Source: Micromonospora matsumotoense | Lineage (GTDB): Bacteria; Actinomycetota; Actinomycetes; Mycobacteriales; Micromonosporaceae | Reading direction: 5' to 3' | DNA length: 64,000 nt | Assembly (NCBI RefSeq): GCF_900091525.1 | Contig: NZ_FMCU01000001.1 | Span: 558,001-622,000, forward strand | Notes under the pieces: generated by a model | The model's input: only the letters and a program-made list of their open reading frames with translations | Told to the model about the DNA's origin: nothing | Database searches by the model: none | In this document: in pieces, positions 1 through 9,306 of the stretch | Layout of the letters: every line of letters begins with the position of its first letter | Numbering within the stretch: position 1 is the stretch's first letter | Program-made: the position numbers and the translations under genes

Positions 1-1242
1 GGTCGTCGCGGCGAGCACCGCCATCGGCCACAGCCAGTACCAGGGGTGGAACATCGGCGCGAGGGCCACCGTCGCGGCCAGGGCCAGGCCGGCGTGCCAG
101 AGCGGGTCGCGGGTGCGGGCCCGCCACCACAACCAGACCAGCAGCACCGCCAGCACCCCCATGCCGATCGCCCGGGTCACCGGCAGGGCGTCGATGTCCG
201 CGCCGAACAACGCCGCGACATAGCCCGCGGTCTGCCCGACCGCGGTCGGCGGCGAGGTCCAGGCGATCGCCAGGCCACCCTGTTCCAGGCCGGCGATCCA
301 CCCGAAGTCCAGGCCCGCCGCCAGGGTCGCGCCGGCCACCGCGAGCAGCGCGCCGCCGGCGACCGGCAGGCCGTCGCGCAGCAGCGCCCTGATCCGGTAC
401 GGCCCGACCAGCGCGGCCAGCACCGCGAACGGCACCACCACCAGCGCGGTCACCTTCACCGCGCCGGCCAGGCCGACCAGCACCCCACCGGCCAGCAACG
501 GCCAGCGCCGCCCGGGGTTGGCCGCCACCACGGCCAGGCCGGCGGCCAGCAGGCCGATCATCAGTGCGTCGTTGTGCGCCCCCGAGATCAGGTGTACGCC
601 GACCAGCGGGGAGGCCAGCGCCAGCCAGAGCGCCCGCCCCACCGGCACCCCGCAGCGTCGGGCCAGCACCGGCAGGCAGGCGGCGGCCAACGCCACCCCG
701 AGCACCGCGAGCAACCGGAACAGGGCGATGTTCACGGTCAGCGCGGTGTCGGTGTCGAGTGACCCGGTGGCCCGGACGATCGCCCCTGCGATCATCACGA
801 AGAGCGGCCCGTAGGGCGCCGGAGTGTCCCGCCAGATGTAGGAGATGGTGTCGATCCAGGCGCAGGGCAGCGCCGACACCCCCTGCTCGTACGGGTTGAT
901 CCCGGCCGCGTAGCTGGCGCCCTGGCAGGAGTACGCGTACACGTCCCGGCTGCCCAGCGGCGGCGCGAACAGCAACGGCAGCACCCAGAGCCCGGCGGTG
1001 ACCAGCGCCCACCGGGCCGACGGCACCCGGTCGCGCAGGGTCCACCACGCCCAGGCCAGCAGCCCGGTGCCGACCAGCCAGAGGGCCAGGATGAGCGGCC
1101 CGTGCCGGCTCTGCCAGATGCTGACCGGGGTGGGACGCAGTTCCCCACCCGGCAACGCGCCCCCGAGGTACGCGGCGATGGCGAGCAGCACCGAACCGGA
1201 CAGACCGAGCCAGCGGGACAGGTGGTGAGGCACGTCCGTCAT
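1..1242 (-). CDS. mptB: MptB-like polyprenol-phosphomannose alpha-1,6-mannosyltransferase (3' end outside window)
   Basis: The gene reads leftward and leaves the window after 414 codons, so its C-terminus is missing. The protein is strongly hydrophobic, with membrane segments near residues 12-30, 48-68, 79-95 and 146-162. The loop around residues 98-118 reads SRDVYAYSCQG followed by NPY, the acidic first-loop signature of GT-C mannosyltransferases of the MptA/MptB type. Such enzymes use polyprenol-phosphate-mannose on the outer face of the membrane to extend lipoglycan chains. The ATG at 1240-1242 has no clear ribosome site. The next gene is divergent and only 35 bp away, so the two promoters must overlap. 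The family is fairly sure; the exact acceptor is unknown. Confidence 0.75.
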   Translation of the reverse strand, partial: MTDVPHHLSRWLGLSGSVLLAIAAYLGGALPGGELRPTPVSIWQSRHGPLILALWLVGTGLLAWAWWTLRDRVPSARWALVTAGLWVLPLLFAPPLGSRDVYAYSCQGASYAAGINPYEQGVSALPCAWIDTISYIWRDTPAPYGPLFVMIAGAIVRATGSLDTDTALTVNIALFRLLAVLGVALAAACLPVLARRCGVPVGRALWLALASPLVGVHLISGAHNDALMIGLLAAGLAVVAANPGRRWPLLAGGVLVGLAGAVKVTALVVVPFAVLAALVGPYRIRALLRDGLPVAGGALLAVAGATLAAGLDFGWIAGLEQGGLAIAWTSPPTAVGQTAGYVAALFGADIDALPVTRAIGMGVLAVLLVWLWWRARTRDPLWHAGLALAATVALAPMFHPWYWLWPMAVLAATT

Positions 1243-1277
1243 GCTGCCAGTACCGTGGTCGCGGACCGGAGGTGGGC

Positions 1278-3176
1278 ATGCGGGGCAGCAGGGTGGTGGG
1301 GTCGGCCACCGGTTTCGCCGCCGCGCTCGCCGGGGTGTGGTTGGCGCTGCCCCGGCTGGGCTCGGACCTGTCCGCCCAGGTGGCACGGGCCGACTTCTTC
1401 GCCGCGCACGGTTTCGCCCTGGTCGACCTGCGCTGGTACGCCGGCATCCAGCCGCTCGGCTACAGCCTGGTCTCGCCGCCGCTGATGGCGACCCTCGGGG
1501 TACGTCCCACGGGGGCGCTGGCACTGGTCGTCTCGGCCGCCGCGTTCGCCGCCCTGCTGGTGCGTACCGGTGTGCCCAGGCCACTGCTCGGCAGCCTGGT
1601 CGGGGTGCTGACGATCACCGGCAACCTGGTCTCCGGCCGGGTCACCTACGCCCTCGGGGTGGCGTTCGGGCTGGCCGCCCTGCTCGCCCTGACCCTGCCG
1701 ACCGCCACCACCGGACCCGTTGCCGCCCGGACGGGCCGTGACGACACCGACGGCGAGCCGACCGCCGCCGTCGACCCTGCTGCCGCACCGACCGACCGGG
1801 GCGCAACCGCCACCCGACCGGCTGCCCCGGGTCGGGCGGGCGCTCCCCGGGACGGCCGGGACGGCCGGGACGGGCCGACCGGCGGGCGCTGGGTCAGGCC
1901 GGTCCTGGTGGTGGCCGGTGCGGTGCTGGCATCGGCGACCAGCCCGGTGGCGGGTCTGTTCGTCGGCCTGGTCGGGGTCTCGCTGCTGGTCACCCGCCGG
2001 TGGGCCGACGGCCTGCTGCTCGGCGTCGCGGCGGCGGTGCCGCTGGCGGTCACCGGGCTGCTGTTCGGCGAGGGCGGCTGGATGAACATCAGTCGCACGG
2101 ACACCCTACGGTCGGTCACCGTCAGCCTGCTGGTGGCCGGGTTGGTGGCGTACCGGCCGGTGCGGGTGGGGGCGTTGCTGGCAGCGGGCGGGGTGCTGGC
2201 TGCCGCACTGGTACACACCCCGGTCGGGCTGAACGCGACCCGGCTGGTGACGATGTTCGCGCTGCCGGTGCTGGCCGCCGCCGCCCGCCCACCCGGCTGG
2301 CTGACCGCCCGGCTGCCCACCGCACCCCGCCCTCCGGTCCTCGACCCGGCCGGCGGGTCCGGGGCCGGGAAGGTCATGGAAACCGGCGCGATGGCGCGAC
2401 ACGGATCGGTGGCGCAGTCCGGCGGGGCGGCGCGGGACGGATCGGGCCTGGAGATCGGCGGGGCGGGGCGGGGCGGGTCGGGCGGACGGATCGGGCGGAC
2501 GGTCCTGGCGGGGCTACTGGCGCTGGTGTGCTGGTGGTTGCCGCCGGTGGTCGCGGCCGACCTGCGCAGCGCCGACGATCCGACCGCCGACCGGGGCTAC
2601 TTCGACCCGCTCGCCGCCGAGCTGGGCCGGCGTGGGCTCACCGGGCGGGTGGAGGTGCCGCCGACCCGCAACTACTGGGAGGCCGCGCAGCTCGGCGAGG
2701 TCCCGCTGGCCCGGGGCTGGCTGCGCCAGGTCGACATCGGCCGTAACCCGCTGTTCTTCACCACCGTCCCGGGGGCCACCGGCACCGGGGTGCCGTTGAC
2801 CGCCGACACCTACCGGGCATGGCTGGACGAGTACGCCGTGCAGTACGTCGCCGTCCCCGACGCGCCGCTGTCCTGGGTGGGCCGGGCCGAGGCGGAACTG
2901 GTCGGCGCGGGGTTGCCGTACCTGACCGAGGTCTGGTCGGACCGGCACTGGCGGTTGTACGCGGTGACCGACCCGACCCCGCTGGTCGCCGCGCCCGGGG
3001 AACTGGTGCGACACGACGGCGCCAGCCTGACCTTCCGCACCACCGCCCCCGGTCGGATCCTCATCCGTATCCGCCACTCCCCCTGGCTGACCGCCTCAGC
3101 CCCCGCCACCGTCACCGCCGACGGCCCCTGGACCCTGGTGACCGTCCCCACCCCCGGCACCTGGACCCTCCACTAA
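1278..3176 (+). CDS. large polytopic membrane protein, unknown function
   Basis: ATG 1278 is preceded by GGAGG at 1268-1272 and is preferred over the in-frame GTG at 1272. The 632-residue product has many hydrophobic segments in its first 480 residues and a soluble C-terminal domain of about 150 residues. That layout resembles lipid-linked sugar transferases of the GT-C fold, and the gene lies divergently beside an MptB-like gene, so a role in cell-surface glycan assembly is possible but inferred. Two low-complexity Gly/Ala/Arg/Asp-rich stretches (about residues 155-205 and 355-410) break the membrane domain and look like hydrophilic loops. I do not recognise a named family. Confidence 0.7.
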   Translation: MRGSRVVGSATGFAAALAGVWLALPRLGSDLSAQVARADFFAAHGFALVDLRWYAGIQPLGYSLVSPPLMATLGVRPTGALALVVSAAAFAALLVRTGVPRPLLGSLVGVLTITGNLVSGRVTYALGVAFGLAALLALTLPTATTGPVAARTGRDDTDGEPTAAVDPAAAPTDRGATATRPAAPGRAGAPRDGRDGRDGPTGGRWVRPVLVVAGAVLASATSPVAGLFVGLVGVSLLVTRRWADGLLLGVAAAVPLAVTGLLFGEGGWMNISRTDTLRSVTVSLLVAGLVAYRPVRVGALLAAGGVLAAALVHTPVGLNATRLVTMFALPVLAAAARPPGWLTARLPTAPRPPVLDPAGGSGAGKVMETGAMARHGSVAQSGGAARDGSGLEIGGAGRGGSGGRIGRTVLAGLLALVCWWLPPVVAADLRSADDPTADRGYFDPLAAELGRRGLTGRVEVPPTRNYWEAAQLGEVPLARGWLRQVDIGRNPLFFTTVPGATGTGVPLTADTYRAWLDEYAVQYVAVPDAPLSWVGRAEAELVGAGLPYLTEVWSDRHWRLYAVTDPTPLVAAPGELVRHDGASLTFRTTAPGRILIRIRHSPWLTASAPATVTADGPWTLVTVPTPGTWTLH

Positions 3177-3225
3177 CCCCCTCCCACCCGCCCCTCCCGG
3201 TCCCCGCACCCCGCCCCGACCGGGT

Positions 3226-3285
3226 GTTGATCAAGAGGTTTACGTCATCCTGCTCGGGATTCCTGACCAAAACCTCTTGATCAAC
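3226..3285. repeat. 58-60-bp palindrome family, copy 1
   Basis: Imperfect palindrome whose left arm begins GTTGATCAAGAGGTTT and continues ACGTCA. The right arm, read on the other strand, begins GTTGATCAAGAGGTTT and continues TGGTCA. Sixteen bases pair perfectly at the ends, followed by GTCA boxes and a short unpaired centre. It lies between two convergent genes, with a C-rich stretch on the left (3177-3225) and a G-rich stretch on the right (3297-3372). Five more copies occur in the window. Confidence 0.9.
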
Positions 3286-3296
3286 CGGAGAATCCG

Positions 3297-3372
3297 CCGG
3301 GGCGGGGGCGGGGGCCGGGATAGGGGTGGGGACGGGGGCGGGGTGGGGGTGGGGGTGGGGGTCAGTTGGGGG
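3297..3372 (+). other. G-tract cluster with quadruplex potential
   Basis: About ten runs of four or more G occur on the plus strand within 75 bases, separated by one to five other bases. The cluster covers the 3' end of the regulator gene that stops at 3362. Such spacing permits G-quadruplex formation on this strand. On the minus strand, which is transcribed here, it gives a C-rich, G-poor RNA like the sites loaded by Rho. Both roles are inferred from composition only. Confidence 0.4.
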
Positions 3373-4207
3373 GGTGGTTTTGTTTGGTGGGGGAGGGGCG
3401 GGCGCGGACGTGTAGGCGCTCGCCCTGGGGGCCGAAGAGGCTGAGGATCTCCGCCGGGGCGTCGTACGGGTTGCCGAACCAGTGCGGGGTACGGGTGTCG
3501 AACTCGGCGACCTCACCGGCGTCGAGGGTGAGATCGTGGCCGCCGAGCAGCAGCCGGACCCGACCGGAGAGCACGTAGAGCCACTCGTACCCCTCGTGCA
3601 CCTGCTGGGTCGGCTCCCCCACCGGCACCCCGGGCGGATAGATCATCTTGTACGCCTGGACCCCTCCCGGGCGGCGGGTCAGCGGCACGATGGTGACGCC
3701 GTTGCGGAGCACCGGCCGGCGGTGCACCCGGGGGTCGCGGGTCTGCGGCGTACCGACGAGGTCGTCCAACGGCACCCGGTGGAAGCGGGCCAGGGCGAGC
3801 AGGAGTTCCAGGGTGGGCCGCCGACCGCCGGACTCCAGCCGGGACAGCGTGCTGACCGAGATCCCGGTCGCCGTGCCGAGCTGGCTCAGGGTCACGCCAC
3901 GCTGCTGACGCAGTGCCCGCAGCCGAGGCCCGACGGTGGTCAGCACCTCCTCCGAGGTGATGGCCCCCGGGTCGTCCGGGGCCACCCACCGCCCTGGGCC
4001 CGACCCCTCCCCCCGATCCGGTCCGTGCTCACGGTCCGGCCCCTCCCCCCGATCCGGCCCGTGCTCACGGTCCGGCCCGTGCTCACCACCCGCCCGGGAC
4101 CCCGCGCCGTCCGGCCTGTGCTCGTGGCCTACCCGGGTCGCGCGGTCCAGGTCGGGTACGCCGGGCGGGCCAGGCTCGACTTCGGGGTTCCTGCGGTCGT
4201 CGGCCAC
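3362..4207 (-). CDS. XRE-family regulator with C-terminal cupin domain
   Basis: Residues about 93-150 form a helix-turn-helix of the XRE type (LSQLGTATGISVSTLSRLES). Residues about 185-270 form a cupin with the usual glycine, histidine and glutamate spacing (HEGYEWLYVLSGRVRLLLGG). This architecture is a common one-component sensor that binds a small ligand. The first 90 residues are low complexity and include a 12-residue EHGPDR-type repeat. No ATG is available; GTG 4207 was chosen because an upstream TTG (4231) would put the probable operator inside the gene. The divergent oxidoreductase-methyltransferase gene is the likely target. Start uncertain, family sure. Confidence 0.8.
   Translation of the reverse strand: MADDRRNPEVEPGPPGVPDLDRATRVGHEHRPDGAGSRAGGEHGPDREHGPDRGEGPDREHGPDRGEGSGPGRWVAPDDPGAITSEEVLTTVGPRLRALRQQRGVTLSQLGTATGISVSTLSRLESGGRRPTLELLLALARFHRVPLDDLVGTPQTRDPRVHRRPVLRNGVTIVPLTRRPGGVQAYKMIYPPGVPVGEPTQQVHEGYEWLYVLSGRVRLLLGGHDLTLDAGEVAEFDTRTPHWFGNPYDAPAEILSLFGPQGERLHVRARPSPTKQNHPPN
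4004..4075. repeat. two 36-bp tandem units inside the XRE-cupin gene
   Basis: Two nearly identical 36-bp units (4004-4039 and 4040-4075) with a partial third encode the EHGPDR/GEGPDR repeats in the regulator's N-terminal tail. The length is a multiple of three, so the reading frame is kept. This looks like replication-slippage expansion in a disordered region. Confidence 0.75.
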
Positions 4208-4210
4208 CGT

Positions 4211-4250
4211 GCCAGTTTGCCATTCCGGCAACGATGTTTGGCAGCTTGGC
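4211..4250. promoter_or_regulatory. probable operator between divergent regulator and fusion gene
   Basis: GCCAGTTTGCCA (4211-4222) and TGGCAGCTTGGC (4239-4250) form an interrupted inverted repeat of the form GCCAN3TGCCA/TGGCAN3TGGC. It sits just upstream of both divergent genes, where an autoregulating XRE-cupin protein would bind. Confidence 0.5.
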
Positions 4251-4311
4251 GATTCGGGTGGACGATCCGGAGCATCGGCGGGACGGCCCCGCCCGCAAGG
4301 AGGCAGAGACC

Positions 4312-6153
4312 ATGACGTACCTGGTGGTGCACGACGTGGTGGTGGTCGGCGGCGGCGCGGCGGGGCTCAGCGGGGCGCTCGCCCTGGGCCGGTTCCGCCG
4401 CGACGTGGTGGTGGTCGACGGCGGCGCCCCCCGCAACGCCCCGGCCGACCACGTGCACAACTTCCTGACCAACGAGGGTGCCCCACCCGCGACCCTGTAC
4501 GCGACCGGCCGCGCCGAGGTGGCCCGGTACGGCGTGACCCTGCTCGACGGCACCGTCACCGCCGCCCACCCGATCGACCCCGCCCACCTCACCGACCCCG
4601 CCCACCCGGCGACCGCCGCCCACCCGCACGACGACACCGCATCACCGCACGACACCGCAATGCCGCACGACGACACCGCACAGCCGGCTGACCCCGCACG
4701 ACCGGGCGACCAGGCCGGGCCGGCGCGGTTCGCGGTGACCCTCGCCGAGGGCCGTACCCTGCACACCCGGCGGTTGCTGGTCACCACCGGGCTGGTCGAC
4801 GAGCTGCCCGACGTGCCGGGCCTGGCCGACCGGTGGGGTCGCGACGTGCTGCACTGCCCCTACTGCCACGGCTGGGAGGTGCGCGACCAGGCCGTCGGGG
4901 TGCTCGCCACCGGCCCGATGGCCGCCCACCAGGCGCTGCTGTTCCGCCAGCTCACCGACGACGTGGTGGTCTTCACGCACACCGCTGGGCCGTTGCCCGC
5001 CGACGAGGCGGAGAAGCTGGCCGCCCGGGGCGTCACCGTGGTCGACGGTGAGGTGGCGCAGTTGGAGGTCACCGCCGACCGGCTCACCGGCGTACGGCTG
5101 CGTTCCGGCGTGGTGGTCCCCCGGGCGGCGCTGGTGGTGGCCCCCCGGTTCGAGGCGCGGGCCGCGTTCCTCACCGGGCTCGGGTTGACCACCGAGGACT
5201 TCGTCGTCGGCGGGCACGCCTTCGGTGACCGGGTCACCGCGGACGCCACCGGTGCGACCGGGGTGCCCGGCGTGTGGGTGGCCGGCAACGTCACCGACCC
5301 GCAGGCCACCGTGATCGCCGCTGCGGCCGCGGGGTTGAAGGCCGCCGCCGCGCTCAACGCCGACCTGATCGCCGAGGACACCGAGCGGGCGGTGGCCGCG
5401 CGCCGGGCCACCGCCGGGCGGACCGGCGACGGGGCCGGCAGGCAGGTCAGCGGTGACCGCGGGACAGACGGCGGGCCCGGGACCGACGGCGGGCAGGTCG
5501 ACGGCGGGCACGGGACCGGCGACGACGCGGCCGTGGACGAGGAGACCGCCCGACACTGGGACGAGCTGTACCAGGGCCGGGAGCGGCGCTGGAGCGGGCG
5601 ACCCAATCCGCACCTGGTCGACGTGGTCGGGGCGCTGCCGCCGGGCACCGCCCTCGACCTGGGTTGCGGCGAGGGCGGCGACGCGGTGTGGCTGGCCCGG
5701 CAGGGTTGGCGGGTGACCGCGGTCGACGTCTCCACCACCGCGTTGGCGCGGTCGGCCGCCGCGGTGACGGCCGCCGGGGTGGCTGCCCTGGTCGACTTCC
5801 AGCGGCACGACCTGGCCCGGACCTTCCCGGCCGGCGTGTTCGACCTGGTCTCGGCGCAGTTCCTCCAGTCGCCGCTGGACTTTCCCCGGGCCGAGGTGCT
5901 GCGGGCGGCGGTCCGGGCGGTCGCCCCCGGTGGGCGGCTGCTGGTGGTCGAGCACGGCGCGGTACCGCCGTGGGGCAACGCCGAGCACCACCACGTGCGG
6001 TTCCCCACCCCGCAGGAGACCCTGGCCGACCTCGATCTCGACCCGGACGGGTGGCACGTCGAGCGGCTGGACGCGCCGCAGCGGCAGGCTACCGGCCCGA
6101 ACGGCGAGCACGGCACCCTGATCGACCACCTGGTGCTGGTCCGCCGCCGCTGA
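4312..6153 (+). CDS. fusion of thioredoxin-reductase-like flavoprotein and class I SAM methyltransferase
   Basis: ATG 4312 follows AAGGAGG at 4297-4303. The N-terminal half binds FAD (VVVGGGAAGLSGALALG, from residue 10) and carries a CPYC redox pair at about residues 182-185. That pair is typical of thioredoxin-reductase-like dithiol oxidoreductases. Residues about 412-613 form a class I methyltransferase with the SAM motif LDLGCGEGGDAVWLA near 447. Predicted activities are NAD(P)H- or O2-linked dithiol/disulfide chemistry plus transfer of a methyl group, perhaps to a thiol product. A His/Asp/Pro-rich insert (about residues 85-137) interrupts the flavin domain and a Gly/Asp-rich linker (about 363-410) joins the two. 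The divergent XRE-cupin gene probably regulates it. Substrate unknown. Confidence 0.85.
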   Translation: MTYLVVHDVVVVGGGAAGLSGALALGRFRRDVVVVDGGAPRNAPADHVHNFLTNEGAPPATLYATGRAEVARYGVTLLDGTVTAAHPIDPAHLTDPAHPATAAHPHDDTASPHDTAMPHDDTAQPADPARPGDQAGPARFAVTLAEGRTLHTRRLLVTTGLVDELPDVPGLADRWGRDVLHCPYCHGWEVRDQAVGVLATGPMAAHQALLFRQLTDDVVVFTHTAGPLPADEAEKLAARGVTVVDGEVAQLEVTADRLTGVRLRSGVVVPRAALVVAPRFEARAAFLTGLGLTTEDFVVGGHAFGDRVTADATGATGVPGVWVAGNVTDPQATVIAAAAAGLKAAAALNADLIAEDTERAVAARRATAGRTGDGAGRQVSGDRGTDGGPGTDGGQVDGGHGTGDDAAVDEETARHWDELYQGRERRWSGRPNPHLVDVVGALPPGTALDLGCGEGGDAVWLARQGWRVTAVDVSTTALARSAAAVTAAGVAALVDFQRHDLARTFPAGVFDLVSAQFLQSPLDFPRAEVLRAAVRAVAPGGRLLVVEHGAVPPWGNAEHHHVRFPTPQETLADLDLDPDGWHVERLDAPQRQATGPNGEHGTLIDHLVLVRRR

Positions 6154-6191
6154 CCGGCCCGGCCGGGCACACCCCGCCTGCGTCGGCGGGC

Positions 6192-9100
6192 TCAGCTCTC
6201 CAGGACCCGCTGCATGGCGGCCCGGGAGCGCCGGGCGGTGCGCAGGTAGTCGTCCAGGAACTCCCCCGGGTCGTCCGCGCCGAGCAGCCGCGCCACGCCG
6301 GCCAACTCCACCCCGTGCCGGGGGAGCTGGTCGCCGGCGCGACCCCGGACCAGCATCAGCGCGTTGCGGACCTGCGCGGCGAGGGTCCACCCGGCGACCA
6401 TCGCGGCGGCGTCCGCCGGGTCGACCAGCTTGGCGTCCCGGGCCGCCGCAAGGGCATCGAGGGTACGCGTGCCGCGCAGCTGCGGGTGCGCACCGGCGTT
6501 GCGGAGCTGGAGCAGCTGCACCGCCCACTCGACGTCGGCCAGGCCGCCCCGGCCGAGCTTGGTGTGGGTGGCGGGGTCGGCGCCCCGGGGCAGCCGTTCG
6601 TTCTCCACCCGGGCCTTGATCCGGCGGATCTCGACGACCTGCTCGCGGGTCAACCCGTCGGCCGGGTAGCGGACCGGGTCGACCATGGTCTCGAACTCGG
6701 TGCCCAGGTCGGCGTCGCCGCAGACGAACCGGGCCCGCAGCAGCGCCTGCGCCTCCCAGACCCGCGACCAACGGGCGTAATACTGGGCATACGCGGCGAG
6801 GCTGCGCACCAGCGGGCCCTGCCGACCCTCCGGGCGCAGGTCGGCGTCGACGCCGAGCGCCGGGTCGGGGGCCGGGGCGGCGAGCAGCCGGCGCAGCTCC
6901 TCGGCGATCGCGTGCGCGGTGGCGCTGGCCGTGCTCTCCGCCGACCCGGTCGGCGGGTCGTAGACGAAGAGCACGTCGGCGTCGGAGAGGTAGTTGGACT
7001 CGTACCCGCCGAGCCGGCCGAGGCCGATCACCGCGAACCGCAGGCCGGGCAGTTCCGGTTGGGCGGCCCGGACGGCGCGCAGCGCGGCGGACAGGGTGGC
7101 GTCGGTGACGTAGGACAGCCCGGTGCCGACCCGGGTGACGTCGGCCAGGGGACCGGCCGGCACGCCGCGTTCGGGGCGCGGGGCCAGCCCGCCGGCCCGG
7201 CTGAGCACGTCGGCGCAGGCGATCCGGACGAGTTCCCGGCGGCGCAGCGCGCGTACCGCCCGGGTCGCCTCGACCGGGTCGGCGTGCCGGGCCGCCGCGG
7301 CGGCGAACCCGTCGCAGAGCACCTCCCGGGGGCGGGGCGTCAACTCGGTCTCCTCGGCCAGCAGCCGCAGCGCCTCCGGCTCCCGGGCCAGCAGGTCGGC
7401 CGCGTAGCGGGACGACGACAGCACCCGGGCCAGCCGGCGGGCCACCGGGCCGGAGTCGCGCAGCAGCCGCAGATACCACGGGGTGCTCCCGAGAGAGTCG
7501 GAGACCTGCCGGTAGTTGAGCAGCCCCCGGTCCGGTTCGGGCGCGTCGGCGAACTCGCTGAGCAGCACCGGCAGCAGGGTCCGCTGGATGGCGGCGGTCC
7601 GGCTCACCCCGCCGGTGAGGGCCTGGAGGTGACGCAGCGCCCCGGCCGGATCGGCGAAACCGAGGATCTCCAGCCGGTGCCGGGCCGCCTCCGGGGTGAG
7701 TCGCAACCCGTCGGCGGGCACCCGGGCCACCGACTCCAGCAGCGGCCGGTAGAGCAGTTTGGCGTGCAGCCGGCGTACCTCGGTGGCGTGGGCGACCCAG
7801 TCGGCGCGGAAGCTCTCCACGGCGCTGCGGCCCGGGATGGCGGCGTAGCCGAGCGCGGCGGCCAGCCAGCGCAGCGCGGTCGGCTCGGTCGGCACGGTGT
7901 GGGTACGCCGCAGCGCCTGGAGCTGGAGCCGGTGCTCGACGCCGCGCAGGAAGCGGTACCCGCGCAGCAGCGCCTCGCCGTCGGCCCGCCCGACGTAGCC
8001 GCCCGCCACCAGCGCACGCAGCGCCGGCACGGTGCCCCGCACCCGCAGCGACTCGTCGCCCCGGCCGTGCACCAGTTGCAGCAGTTGGACGGCGAACTCG
8101 ATGTCCCGCAGCCCGCCGGGACCCCGTTTGATCTCGCGGTCCAGCTCCTTCGGCGGGATGTTGTCGATGATCCGGCGGCGCATGGCACGCACGTCGGAGA
8201 CCGCCTCGGGTCGCTCGGACGCCCGCCAGACCAGCGGCGCGAGGGCGTCGACCCACTCCCCGGCCAGCGCCAGGTCACCGGCGGCCGGGCGGGCCTTGAG
8301 CAGCGCCTGGAACTCCCAGGTGCGGGCCCACCGCTGGTAGTAGGCGAGGTGGCTGGCCAGGGTACGCACCAGCGGCCCCCGGTTGCCCTCCGGGCGCAGC
8401 GCGGCGTCCACCGGCCAGGCGACCAGCCCGCAGATGTGGATCAGCCGGGCGGCGACGGTGGTCGCGGCGGGCAGGTCCTCGTCGGTCGCGGCCACGAAGA
8501 TCACGTCGACGTCGGAGACGTAGTTCAGCTCGTCGCCACCGCACTTGCCCATCGCCACCACGGCCAGCCGGGGCCGGGTGGTCCCCGCCGGCAGCTCGGC
8601 CACCGCGATCTCGTACGCCGCCGCGAGGGTGGCGTCGGCCAGCGCGGAGAGCGCCGCCATCACCTGCTCCAGGCCCCGCCCACCGGTCAGGTCGGCCGCC
8701 GCGATCCGCAGCAACGCCAGCCGGTACGCCTGCCGCAGCACCGCCACCGGCGCGGTGGCGGTGGTCAGCCGGGCGGCGAGGACCAGGTCGAGCCGCCCGT
8801 CGGCGGTGGGGGCCAGCCCGTCCGGGGCGGTGTCGAGCACCGTCCACTGCCCGGGGTTGGCGACCAGGTGATCACCCAGGGCGGCGGAGGCGCCGAGCAC
8901 GGCGACCAGCCGACGACGCAGACCGGGGTCGGCGGCGAGCGCGGTCAGCACCGCCGACCCACCGGCCGGCGCGACCGCGCCCACGCCGTCGGACGCCGGC
9001 ACCGCCGACGTCGGGTCGCCGGGACCCGGGCCGCCCGACGTCGAGGTGCCGGCCCGGGTCCCGCCGGTGCGCGCGGCCCGGCGCTCGGTCTCCACCATCC

Positions 9101-9305
9101 GGTGCAGTTGGCGCAGCGCCAGATCCGGGTCGGCAGCCCGGGAGAGCGCGGCCAGCAGGTCGGCCGCCGCCCGGTCGGTGGGCTCCTGCTCGTCGGCCTG
9201 CCACAGCCCGAGCCCGTCCGCGCCGAGCAGGTCGGCGGCGCGGACCCCGCCGTCACCCTCGGCGAAGCCGTAGCGGGCCAGCCGTCCCCTGGTCGGTCTG
9301 CTCAT
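6192..9305 (-). CDS. glnE: bifunctional glutamine-synthetase adenylyltransferase/deadenylyltransferase
   Basis: The 1037-residue product has the full two-domain GlnE layout. Each half carries a nucleotidyltransferase motif with G and paired Asp residues: MGKCGGDELNYVSDVDVIF near residue 251-269, and GLGRLGGYESNYLSDADVLF near residue 757-776. GlnE adds AMP to a tyrosine of type I-beta glutamine synthetase and removes it again, switching ammonium assimilation off and on. The ATG at 9303-9305 lies one base from the stop of the upstream amidotransferase gene, so the two are probably co-transcribed. The synthetase encoded nearby at 14020-15369 appears to lack the target tyrosine, so the real substrate lies elsewhere in the genome. 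Confidence 0.95.
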   Translation of the reverse strand: MSRPTRGRLARYGFAEGDGGVRAADLLGADGLGLWQADEQEPTDRAAADLLAALSRAADPDLALRQLHRMVETERRAARTGGTRAGTSTSGGPGPGDPTSAVPASDGVGAVAPAGGSAVLTALAADPGLRRRLVAVLGASAALGDHLVANPGQWTVLDTAPDGLAPTADGRLDLVLAARLTTATAPVAVLRQAYRLALLRIAAADLTGGRGLEQVMAALSALADATLAAAYEIAVAELPAGTTRPRLAVVAMGKCGGDELNYVSDVDVIFVAATDEDLPAATTVAARLIHICGLVAWPVDAALRPEGNRGPLVRTLASHLAYYQRWARTWEFQALLKARPAAGDLALAGEWVDALAPLVWRASERPEAVSDVRAMRRRIIDNIPPKELDREIKRGPGGLRDIEFAVQLLQLVHGRGDESLRVRGTVPALRALVAGGYVGRADGEALLRGYRFLRGVEHRLQLQALRRTHTVPTEPTALRWLAAALGYAAIPGRSAVESFRADWVAHATEVRRLHAKLLYRPLLESVARVPADGLRLTPEAARHRLEILGFADPAGALRHLQALTGGVSRTAAIQRTLLPVLLSEFADAPEPDRGLLNYRQVSDSLGSTPWYLRLLRDSGPVARRLARVLSSSRYAADLLAREPEALRLLAEETELTPRPREVLCDGFAAAAARHADPVEATRAVRALRRRELVRIACADVLSRAGGLAPRPERGVPAGPLADVTRVGTGLSYVTDATLSAALRAVRAAQPELPGLRFAVIGLGRLGGYESNYLSDADVLFVYDPPTGSAESTASATAHAIAEELRRLLAAPAPDPALGVDADLRPEGRQGPLVRSLAAYAQYYARWSRVWEAQALLRARFVCGDADLGTEFETMVDPVRYPADGLTREQVVEIRRIKARVENERLPRGADPATHTKLGRGGLADVEWAVQLLQLRNAGAHPQLRGTRTLDALAAARDAKLVDPADAAAMVAGWTLAAQVRNALMLVRGRAGDQLPRHGVELAGVARLLGADDPGEFLDDYLRTARRSRAAMQRVLES

Positions 9306-9306
9306 C

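Noticed and set aside
3226..3285. Palindrome family considered as ordinary intrinsic terminators
   Set aside because: No T run follows any copy, arms are far more conserved than a terminator needs, and copy 5 lies between divergent genes.
4642..8256. 1204-codon minus-strand open frame across the fusion gene and glnE
   Set aside because: It is Arg/Pro/Ala-rich shadow of the plus-strand fusion gene and of glnE in another frame, with no recognisable motif.
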